The notes under the pieces are model-generated. The model made no database searches. It was not told the DNA's origin and was given only the letters and a program-made list of their open reading frames with translations. Positions 55,813 to 64,000 of a DNA stretch of 64,000 bases are shown here, piece by piece. The position numbers and the translations under genes were made by a program. Positions within the stretch are counted from its first letter, which is position 1. Every line of letters begins with the position of its first letter. The stretch is from Roridomyces roridus (Eukaryota > Basidiomycota > Agaricomycetes > Agaricales > Mycenaceae): assembly GCA_029378245.1 (NCBI GenBank), contig JARKIF010000024.1, positions 763,408 through 827,407 on the forward strand, given 5' to 3'.

Positions 55813-56850
55813 CTATGCAAGTTCCGTCAGAGCATGTTGAGCTGACTTGCCAGAGCACTCACCCGGAATCTTCCCACTCCGTTTATCGTGGATGAACTCA
55901 TCGACCTGCGCCCACAGCTCATCCACCTGGGGTGTCCAGGCCTTTGTCGAAAAGCCTTCCCTCCCTTGCGTCAAGTCATTGGCAGCCGGTAAAACGACAA
56001 CCCTGTCATCGTCCCAAGGAAAGGCTTGGATTTCTTGAAGGGCTCGAATTTGTTCCGGCGAGGGCAGGTGGGTATTATCGGGCAACACGATGACAAAGGC
56101 GCGCAGATTTGGTGCGCCGGCGAGAATACGTTGTCCCGCGGACGGAACGAGGGGATGGATGACGGCGAGATGCGTGAGAGCTGGAAGCTTGAGAATATTA
56201 CTCCACTGGCTCTCCTTTTCCAATTCGTAGCCCTCCTTGGGGGGTAAGTGTAAAACACGACTCAGCTCCCCGATGACGAGGTGTGTGACGTTCCTGAACA
56301 ATGGACACCTGAAATCGGGGATGGGTTCCTCCAAACCGGAGATTAGAGAGACCCGCGTAGGTCGGCAGTCGGCGAGTGAGGAGAGAATGGGTTTGGAGTG
56401 TAAATCGCCAATGACAAGGAGACTCCGCATGTTAGTGCATGCGCTGAGAACGCGCTTGAGATCGTCGTCGGCCCAGACGTTTTCGGAGCCTCCGCGAAAG
56501 AGCTCCAAATTTAGGATCTCGACATCTCGCACGGCGGAGGAGACGAATTGCAGGGGTCTGTCACCGGCTCGGAGTTGTTCCAGCATCCGACTACCAGACA
56601 TGCGCCGACATGTTTCGCTGCGGTCTTCGATTACGATTATTGGGATGACCTGGTACAGGAGAGGCTCAATCCTAAGACGAAGAGTCAGCTGGGAACGTTC
56701 TGGACCATGGACAGCGGCACACCATTCATGCACGCGCTTCGTGAGGAGGAGCAGTGTCGGTATCCTGCCAGGGTAGCGCAATGCAGTGGTCTCGAAGATT
56801 AAGCGTTCCAGCTCAGGTGGGAGGCTCACGGAGGGGGAGCCTGTCGACAT
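55813..56850 (-). CDS. F-box-like expanded-family protein (copy B)
   Basis: Near-identical to the gene at 11448. The ATG at 56850 opens a frame with PPELERLIFETTALRYPGRI and IPTLLLLTKRVHEW. The 51 nt intron is conserved (56722-56672). The second exon carries IEPLLYQVIPIIVI, THLVIGELSRVL, THLAVIHPL and VDEFIHDKRSGKIPG, followed by the same candidate donor and the same read-through end. A few small indels relative to copy A keep the frame. This pair is the most recent-looking duplication in the window. Confidence 0.65.
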   Translation of the reverse strand: MSTGSPSVSLPPELERLIFETTALRYPGRIPTLLLLTKRVHEWCAAVHGPERSQLTLRLRIEPLLYQVIPIIVIEDRSETCRRMSGSRMLEQLRAGDRPLQFVSSAVRDVEILNLELFRGGSENVWADDDLKRVLSACTNMRSLLVIGDLHSKPILSSLADCRPTRVSLISGLEEPIPDFRCPLFRNVTHLVIGELSRVLHLPPKEGYELEKESQWSNILKLPALTHLAVIHPLVPSAGQRILAGAPNLRAFVIVLPDNTHLPSPEQIRALQEIQAFPWDDDRVVVLPAANDLTQGREGFSTKAWTPQVDELWAQVDEFIHDKRSGKIPGECSGKSAQHALTELA

Positions 56851-56994
56851 GGTGGGAGAAGTAGAGATGGTGAGCACCGCCTTGCGGCAATTTGATCAGG
56901 ATGCGGCATGTTGGGCACTGATCGATAGATCCTCCAACCCGAGATTCCAGCAGGCAGATTCGAGGTGGATACTAATAGCCAGCGGTCGAGCACG

Positions 56995-57270
56995 TCAGGG
57001 AATATATGTATGTGCGAAGGTATCCTGATCGCTGATGAGGGTCTGAATCCACAAAGCGTGCGTAGCAAGGGCAACAGCCCGCCATCCGCGGCAGATGTTG
57101 AGGAACAAGGTCGGGATTTGAGAGGCGCGCAGCGAGACAGGATGAGGGAAGCATTGGACAAAGATGTCCGAGGAGATTTCGAGCGGCAGACGTGTGACTA
57201 TGTCGGGCGCAGTATCCGCATCCTGTTCCTCGCAGTCAAGATCACGCAGGAGGTCGGGCTCTGAAGGCAT
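56995..57270 (-). pseudogene. F-box/LRR-like N-terminal fragment
   Basis: From the ATG at 57270: EPDLLRDLDCEEQDADTAPD, RLPLEISSDIFVQCFPHPVS, LNICRGWRAVALATHALW, then the frame ends near the sequence equivalent to DQDTFAHTYIP. The LRR part is missing. It corresponds to the relic split by the TIR element at 10035-11340 in arm A, but here no element is inserted. Confidence 0.6.
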
Positions 57271-57483
57271 GGTGAGCGTTCTGGGCAAGAGGTGATGTCG
57301 ATCCGGCGAGAGCTGTCGTGGATCAAAGAAAATTGATAGGCGCCGTCGTCTCTTGCTTCCGACCATCGTGTCCTCCGAGTCCATTTTGGCACGACTGCTC
57401 CCTGGCTCCGTTTCGTCCGAACATGGAACGGGAATGAGCATACTTTTCGGAACTAGCTTGCTCGGGAGTCGGAAGGCTCCCAC

Positions 57484-60359
57484 AGATATCCGAGTCCCAG
57501 GCTATCAGCCGTTCCGCTTGCTGCCTACCCCACGGGCTCTAAGGCTCCCGTCATTTCCTGACTCCCCATCCCTGAGCAAGGCTATCTCAGCGCTTCAGCT
57601 GCCAAACTGTTCAGTTTCTCCTACCATTGAACTCTGCAAAGGTCTCGTCTGACCTGTGAAAGGTTCCGTAGCTTTCTTTTCGATCTCGTCCGATGCCGTC
57701 CTTGTTTCTCACTGGATCCGCGCAGGACACCAGATATGTAGGGTGGCCGCTTCCCAACTCGCATCAATCTTTCCGCGGGCTGTTACAGTTCGTTGCTTTG
57801 GATCGTGGAGCGTCGATGGCCAAGAAAGACTCCAGCAAAACGCATCCGTATTGCACCCCGCTCCTCTCGATTTGCTCGGACTCGAGCATTTCTCCTCTCT
57901 GTAGCCAATGATACAGAATTTAATCGCTCAGTTCGACATCCCAGTCCAGGTTCCTCATCCCCTTCAGCTGTTTCCCATCAGAAAGGACCACGGTGCTCGC
58001 GGAGCCTATACAACGAGATCTTGTGCAAATTTGGATCCTGTGTGATATCTTCGTGCCTGCAGGATCAACTCATCTTGATTGGCCAACGGACGTCGCATCT
58101 TCTTCCCTGCCTTCGTGCACTCTGGTACTGCTTGTCGCTGAACTCTTTCTACGTACGTCCTTTAAGAGCCTCGATTTTCCCGGGGTGTGGTCAACCTCCT
58201 CCAGACTGCACTCCACCCCCCCACAACCTACTCCCGTTCCAAGTCCGACATCTGGTCGAGCAGGGTCAAAATCACCAATGAGTGAAACCTCGCCGGACTC
58301 ACTGCATTCCGCCGGGGTGTAGGCACAGACTGTGCCTATGGGGATAGGCTCAGTTAGGCAAACTTGGCTATTTTTCATGTTAATCTGACCTCTGAGCGGC
58401 TCAACGAGGTCGGGAACTTGCTCTGGAGGTCGCCCAAGCCCTCGAATACGTCAAGGGTCCGGTCAGATTCGGTTTACAGCAAGCAAACTCTCACAGCTGT
58501 CAATTTTGGCGCTGCCAGCGGATTTAAGGCCCACCGGCAACACCGGCGCGATTCAAGCCATTTATTTTGGAATCTCACCTATGTGTCATCATGGCAACCA
58601 ACAGCCGAACACTCAAGCTGATGTGATGGACATCGCTTGACGTTTTTGGCAAATTCACCCGGCTGCCGCTCGCTTAGAGTTTGTGATTCGCACCAATGTT
58701 TGAATCCCCAGCCGATTGTGCCGATCCTCAGACGGCATTCCCTTTGCATTTTAGTGTAGGCAATTCCTCGAGTCTTTTGCCCTTTGCTGATTTGATTCAT
58801 TCAAGAATGTCCCTTCCGTGGTCGAGTTGGGTATCTCTCGCGCGCCAGCATCCATTTCTACGCCACGAAACGCCCATTACTAGGCTGAGGCCGTTGGCAC
58901 ACGCATTGCACATCTTGAAGAGCAATATCAGCCTTGTTGGATCCCAAATCAATGTCAGCCGCCGCGATGCCAGTTGAGATTTGTGTCCAAGTTTTTCCGG
59001 GAATTCTTTGGGGCCAGAAAGCAGATTCAGCCTGGTTAATGAGGTGTCGGAGATTACCCGGGGCCAGATAAACGCGACGGAATTATTCAAGATGATTTCG
59101 CCATGAGCCGTGAGTTTGAAATCCGACATGAATACTAGATGTCAAAGGTTTGGCGAGGAAGGTGGCGCCGTGGCGGTAAGAAATGAGCCGTGGCCAAGCT
59201 GCCATTGGGGTACTATTCTTTCTCGCGCTTGTCCCTGTCCATTTAGCGTCTTCATTGAGCCTCGAGGGCTATTGGGCTACATACACCACACGGCGCACGC
59301 GTGCCCAACGCCTGCCAGGTCGCAGGTGGCTATCAACGGTCAGCTTGACGCGGCTCGCCGGCAAAAGGATTCATTGTGGCGTCTTCCGAGTCCGGACGCT
59401 CCTACTTAGTCTGGATTGGGGCCATTGAGTGAGATAATAGATTGAACTGGAATGCCGGCTGGCGGTCGGCACGATCGGTCGGGGTATCCGCCACTGATGT
59501 GAATCACACTCTAAGCGAGCGGCTGTCGGGTCAAATTCCCAAAACCGTTAAGCGGCGTGCATCACATCAGCTTGAGTGTCCGACCTTCCATAATTTTCCG
59601 CCCCAGGGCGTGTGTATACGTGGTAGTCAACGGGGAAAGCGAAAATGGCGGGCAATGCAGGCACATCGTAGGCACAGAGTCGGCTAAGCCAGGCACAGTT
59701 CTGATTTTCTTGCTTAGGCACAGCCAAAATTGATGTGCCTAATGGGGTCGGCACATGTCAGTACTGCTAGAAATAGCTTTGCCTACACGGTCGCGGAATG
59801 CAGTGACTGTTCACAAGTACGTTGTGCAAGTTGCATATGAGATTCGCTTCCTGATGTTTCCAAACAATCGCAGTTCAATAATCCTTTTGGTCTGGGGCCT
59901 TGTAATATAATGTCAGCGCACGTTTGCGGTCTGAAAGCCCCGATAGCGAAATCATGCGACTGTAGCGGCGCGACTTATTTCCTCATCGCTGCGTGTCAAT
60001 ACTGTATGAAGGGGATAGCAGCGGAACCGCTGGTATTCGCAGAGATTTACTGACGGCTTTTCAAAGCTGGATCGATTATTCGGTAGGGGCAGAGTGCGGG
60101 GTGACCCCAATTTCGTACGTTTATCGGGCGTACCAGGATGCATGCTTACATTGTAAAGATTGCTGCCATCCCCTCTACCTCGTGAGTTACAATTCATATG
60201 CACATATCCTCTCGTCCAAATCATCATCCAGAGGGAAATAAAACACTGCCATCCTGGGTGCTTGCGATGGCTTCTGCAACACCTTCGGTGCGTGGTTCAG
60301 TACAAGTACGAGAGCATCCTGAGCTGCAGCTCAAGTTAGCCGGTAACTTTTGACGCTCA
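57484..60359. other. Region without recognised gene
   Basis: Several open frames of 80-160 codons exist without motifs. An inverted repeat lies at 58606-58745 and 59448-59582, and a short sequence related to AGGCACAG recurs near 58320 and 59660-59740. Probably decayed transposon sequence. Confidence 0.4.
58606..59582. repeat. Inverted repeat pair, about 135 bp arms
   Basis: 58606-58745 and the reverse complement of 59448-59582 align with moderate divergence (shared pieces ATCACATCAGCTTGAGTGT, CTCTAAGCGAGCGGC, GGAATGCC). About 700 bases lie between. It could be a foldback element or two oppositely inserted repeats. Confidence 0.55.
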
Positions 60360-60972
60360 AGCTGCCACCAGCCTCGCTCCCGCCGCTACAAGTAGCTCTC
60401 CAGCCACCGTGACGATTACCTCTCTATCTACAGGCCCCTCGAGTCCCAAAGTGTCATCTGGACCCAGCTCCTCCACCGAGCGTGTGCATAAACAGGCTAT
60501 CTCACCGGGAGTGATGACCGGGATTGTAGTGGGGATCGCATGCATCCTCTCGGCACTCTTTCTCCTCCTGCTTTTCAGATACCGCCAACGGCGACACGGA
60601 TCGAATCACGGGAATTTACGCCCCTACTCTGTTCTTTATCCCGATATTGCCGGGATTGGGCGTTCACACGACGCGCCTGCTGACAATGGACAGGAACCCA
60701 CCAAAGCTCGGCAGGAATATTTGCAGAACGAGCTACAGGCTGCGCAAGACAAGATTACGCACCTACGAAATCAACAAAGGTTTCCCAGCCAGTTGAGGTC
60801 TCTTCTCGCACACAATGCCACCTCCGAGGCCATGCGACGAATGCGGGAGCAGATCGCTGCCCAAGAGTCGCAGATTCGAGAATTGCAGGCACAGCTGTCC
60901 TCGCCATGGGCACTTGGACTGTCGGATGAACCGCCGCCGGGGTATTCCGAGGGGGTGCGCACGGAGTTGTGA
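60360..60972 (+). CDS. Single-pass membrane protein, 3' part
   Basis: The readable part begins with a Ser/Thr-rich external segment (ATSLAPAATSSSPATVTITS), then a membrane helix GVMTGIVVGIACILSALFLL followed by a basic stop-transfer RYRQRRHG. The cytoplasmic tail has a predicted coiled coil (residues about 100-160 of this part: EYLQNELQAAQDKITHLRNQ and MRRMREQIAAQESQIRELQA) and ends PPPGYSEGVRTEL. This architecture is common in Agaricomycetes. The signal peptide and extracellular exons were not identified; an acceptor AG near 60359 indicates at least one upstream exon. It may be 5'-truncated by the repetitive sequence upstream. Confidence 0.55.
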
Positions 60973-61551
60973 GGTTCAAGAGTGGATAGTCAGTTGAGGA
61001 TGAAGACATTGAAATACTTTGGACGTGGGATGGTCCCCATTGAGAGCTCGAGCTTGTACCATTGAAAAAATAGATACTTGTTTACATAGCCAATGCGCTG
61101 CATGGATCCCTGCCCGAAGTGATGCATGATGCCGCACACTGAGCGGTTGCCAGTTAGCAATCAAACCGGAGCCATGTTGAAGCTATCCAGCTGATCAATC
61201 CTCGGGTGGACTCTCTCTCTCTCTCCGTCCCTGGTTGGAACTTGGGATCCGATCCGTGCTGCCGGGACTTCTCGACTCCTTCCTTGGATCCTGAATCGAC
61301 GACGCGCCTACGATTCCCTGGTTCCGGCAGCTTTGACTCTTGAGGGGGTGCTTGCCTTCACGCTTTGAAACCCACGCCGGACGTAACCTTGCCTTGAATT
61401 CTGTGAAACAGCGACCAAAATTTGAAGAAGCCCATCTCGAACCTGCCGTCTGTCGGATCACATCACATATCTCAAATCAAGAAGGCGATCAAATCAAAGT
61501 CCGTCGACCACAACACGATCAAACGTCGATCACCCTTTGTCTCCTGACACC
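60973..61551. other. Intergenic, (CT)n tract
   Basis: Contains a (CT)n run near 61210-61224 and no recognisable coding motif before the ATG at 61552. Confidence 0.4.
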
Positions 61552-63147
61552 ATGTCGCCGTCGGGCTACGAGAGCGACACTGGCGAGCGGGATAACCCCA
61601 CCTACCGCAACTTCAAGACCGACACCCCCGTAGTCAAGACAATCAAGCTCGGGTGAGTGGCTCCTGTGGGCGCGCGGCGGCATGGATGGATTGACAATGC
61701 GCGTATGTACAGGCATTCGGACAAAGCCCTGAATCGAGAGGGACGCGCCATCTGCCGCATTGTCTACGCCCACGGCGACTACAATGTCAATCAAATCGCC
61801 CGCATCTTTGGCCTGCCGCGCAAGCGCATTTCAAAGGCGATCGACAACGGGTATTTTCCGGCAGACAAGGTTTCGGAGGACTATGCGCATATCAGGGATC
61901 CGAAGTTTGCGGTACATTTCCCGCCTGATTCTGGCAGCACGGCCGACGAGGACAGCGAGGAGGACGGGAGCGTGGACAGTGATGAGGAAGATGATGACTC
62001 TGACTCGGAGAGTGAGGCCGGTAACGAGTCCGACTCGGATGTGAGCCACGTGCGTACTCGATCTCAGTTTACCCTGTTTTCCGTTGAGCATGTGGTCTAC
62101 GCGCAGTGCGGCGCAGACGATGAGAGGAATACGGTACGCCGACTCCCTTTTTTCGGCAAGCTTTCCTTGATGTCTTGTCCAAACACAGATACCAACGAAA
62201 CGGAAGCTTCACGACGAGGACTCCAGCGGACCGGTTCGCCACTCATCCCTGTTTTCCACTTCTGTTTTTCACTCATGCTACAGCCGCCAATGGCCCCGCG
62301 GATGGTCAAAAAGCCGCGTTATTTCGGCGACAACGACGGCGCTCCGGATGTCCGAGTCGCGGTATGTCCCCTCCCGTCTGTTCTTCCTCCTAGATTCTGA
62401 CGATTTACGCATGGACAGAAACGATCCTGCCCGCCCGGTTCCAAGTCGACAAGCGGCACGTCAGTGAGTCTAGCGTGAATTGAATGAGCTCCAATTCTCA
62501 CGAGTAGCACTAGACGGCCGCATCCCCTGCACCGAATCCGAGTCGCAGCTCCACTTCCAATCAGGATACCCACGCCCCAGAAGAACGGTCAGAACTCCTT
62601 GTCTTCCTTAAAAGTCTTTCAACCAAGCTCGTTGACGACCTCCCCGAACGCCTGGCCCTCCTGTCCTCCCAGGGCTTCACCATCGAGCGGTTGCGAATCA
62701 TGGCTCAGCGTTGGCCGAACGAACTTATCGCAGAGGCGCTCGAACGCGGGTTGATGGGCGGGGAGCTTGAGTTGGGCATCGGGGGATGCAGAGGGTTGAC
62801 TTCCAAGCAGGTTGTTGGGATTGAGGTTGGTTTGATGAAGATGAGGAGAAAGCTGGTGAGTCTGCTTTTGCGGGCACTCGATCTTTGATTTGAATGTACC
62901 CAAGCCAGTGGATTTTTTGGTCCCCGCGGATCGAAGGACGCTCCACGCTTTTCTGGGCAACGTCATGGGTTTCGACCTCACTGCGTGCTACTCTTTATTC
63001 CAGGAGCAGGGGTTTGTTTGCGCGGATGGGGAGTTGCGCAAGGTCAAGGCGGTGGTGGGGAGGGATGGAGGGATTAGTGTATTGGATGGGTTTGGCGGTG
63101 GAGTTCGCGCTCCGGGATATTTGTTATTAGGGCGGCGAGACCGTTGA
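61552..63147 (+). pseudogene. HTH-module family, copy 7, diverged, C-terminus probably frameshifted
   Basis: Exon 1 has GYESDTGERDNPTYRNFKT and DTPVVKT. The HTH exon reads KALNREGRAICRIVYAHGDY, NQIARIFGLPRKRISKAIDN and HIRDPKFAVHFPPDS, then a long Asp/Glu/Ser linker. Later exons give PRMVKKPRYFG and the first module (ERLALLSSQGFTIERLRIMAQRWPNELIAEALERGL), which lacks the acidic tail of other copies. The second module starts RRTLHAFLGNVMGFDLTACY but loses the expected continuation after EQGF; the matching end (GLAVEFALRD) is found only in another frame, ending at 63130. A deletion with frameshift near 63020 is the likely cause. Its upstream element is not recognisable. Confidence 0.55.
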
Positions 63148-63844
63148 GACGGGGAGAATGTGAGAATGTGACGATCTGCACCTCTTTGCAAGTGATACTG
63201 TACATATTTTCGTCTCACCAAGTCGCAGCCACGATCTTCAATTGGTGCGGGACTGCATCCCGTTTCGCCTATTTTTGATGAACTCACGCGATCCAGACTC
63301 TGACCGGCTCACCCTGTCCCGAGGATTCTTGGTTTGAGTCGTCGGATTTATCGGGCATTTCGGAACTCTGCGTATAATCAGCCGTTAATTCCGAAACACC
63401 CGATAAATCCGACCATTCCAAATCACCGGTTGAGAATGCCCCGCCATCTTTTTTTTACTCAAGGCTATCAGGTGAACGCGTGCTCTGCGTCCCGCTCGTT
63501 CACGCCTCTCATCCATGGCCACCACGACACTGGCTCGCCGATCGTCCGACTCCGCAAGGAACTTGGAGGGCCTATCCGTTAAATCCCCTGACGAGGTCAA
63601 CGACTCAGAAGTTGACCCTAGATTCTCTGCGAGAGGAGTGACGAGGAACGCCTCTGGTCCAGAGATTACCTTACCGTCGGGTGGATTGCGGGATGATGAG
63701 AAACTATATGTGCTGCGTCGACTTGTCCCGTGCGCTAAAATGAAAATGGATTTCAGGTCGAATTCGAAGAAAACGACCCACGAAATCCACTTTGCTTTCC
63801 TCGTTCCAAAAAATGGGCCATAACACTGGTCGCGTGCTGGTAGT
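63148..63844. other. Intergenic, small frames only
   Basis: Contains the hairpin at 63341-63413. Small frames such as 63515-63823 show no family motif. Confidence 0.35.
63341..63413. repeat. Hairpin with 25 bp arms
   Basis: Arms 63341-63365 and 63389-63413 are complementary with two mismatches (GTCGGATTTATCGGG and CCCGATAAATCCGAC), separated by 23 bases. Confidence 0.85.
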
Positions 63845-63960
63845 GATGTTCAGGGCCGGGCTTGGGCTGGGCTTTGACGGGCTTGGGCTCAGCATTTCCC
63901 AAGCCCGAGCCCGAGCCCGCATCAAGCCCGGCCCAAGCCCTAAGCCCGGGCCTGAGCCTG
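63845..63960. mobile_element. Probable hAT-like element terminus with GGGCTTGGGC repeats
   Basis: Begins CAGGGCCGGGCTTGGGCTGG and then carries repeated GGGCTTGGGCT followed by the inverse AAGCCCGAGCCCGAGCCCG. Such GGGCCGGGC-rich subterminal repeats are typical of hAT-like DNA transposons in plants and fungi. The rest lies beyond the window, so the second end and the target duplication cannot be checked. Confidence 0.45.
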
Positions 63961-64000
63961 GCTGGGTACAAGTTTGGTTTTGTACTGAGAGATTGCCTTA

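Larger units (their letters stand above)
53808..57270 (-). repeat. Segmental inverted duplication, arm B
   Basis: Mirror of 11218-14575 in gene order and orientation: fragment (57270), F-box-like gene (56850), relic (about 55500), F-box/LRR-like gene (54989). The arms are about 39 kb apart. Arm A has the extra TIR element and arm B does not. Confidence 0.75.

Overview
The window is genomic DNA of a filamentous basidiomycete, most likely an Agaricomycete close to Mycena-like mushrooms. The evidence is: genes split by many 45-60 nt GT-AG introns; a secreted GH6 cellobiohydrolase with an N-terminal CBM1; and several families that are largely restricted to, or expanded in, Agaricomycetes (F-box-like paralogs, an RTA1-like protein, DUF6535, DUF6697, a membrane-ankyrin protein, a Plavaka/KDZ transposase). 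This assignment rests on recognition of families, not on a database search. There is no sign of a bacterial, viral or organellar origin.

Layout. 1-5.4 kb: F-box-like paralogs, two of them as an inverted pair around an intact nine-exon RTA1-like gene. 5.7-7.7 kb: a larger F-box gene. 8.1-9.9 kb: an eight-exon Cel6A-type cellulase with CBM1. 10-14.6 kb: a cluster of F-box-like genes and relics, one relic split by a 1.15 kb TIR element with a TA target duplication; most of this cluster recurs in inverted orientation at 53.8-57.3 kb. 14.8-18.6 kb: tRNA-like modules and two tandem copies of an unnamed gene family. 18.6-23.3 kb: a Plavaka-type transposase and a divergently transcribed companion gene. 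24-29.7 kb: further copies of the unnamed family and a DUF6697 gene with duplicated exons. 29.8-33.3 kb: a visibly AT-rich island with a DUF6535 gene carrying two in-frame TAGs. 33.7-35.3 kb: a metacaspase with an in-frame TAG. 37.8-40.6 kb: a small membrane-protein gene whose end is occupied by a 1,473 bp TIR element. 41.8-46.9 kb: a membrane-ankyrin gene with a 21-unit exon-intron array. 47.3-47.7 kb: a solo LTR. 49.6-53.1 kb: two more broken copies of the unnamed family. 57.5-60.3 kb: no clear gene, with an inverted repeat. 60.4-61.0 kb: the 3' part of a single-pass membrane protein. 61.5-63.1 kb: a diverged seventh copy of the unnamed family. The right edge looks like the terminus of a hAT-like element.

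The best candidate for something undescribed is the seven-copy family (15.4-16.8, 17.3-18.5, 24.6, 26.1-27.5, 49.6-51.6, 51.8-53.1 and 61.6-63.1 kb). Its protein plan is a short N-terminal box (DNPTY-NFKT-TPV), a helix-turn-helix-like domain (LNREGRAICR...QIARIFGVS...RAIDN), a basic/acidic linker, and two tandem related helical modules (TLSAFL...GF...LR.M..W). Five copies share a short 5' sequence next to the ATG. Only two copies look fully intact; the others are truncated, frameshifted or interrupted. The second highlight is the ankyrin gene, in which near-identical 99 nt phase-1 exons, each encoding one 33-residue ankyrin repeat, were amplified together with their introns while the reading frame stayed open.

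Overall this is a gene-birth-and-death and transposon-rich accessory region with a few conventional genes (RTA1-like, GH6, 631-residue F-box protein, DUF6697) embedded in it. All exon coordinates are manual predictions from splice signals and family resemblance.
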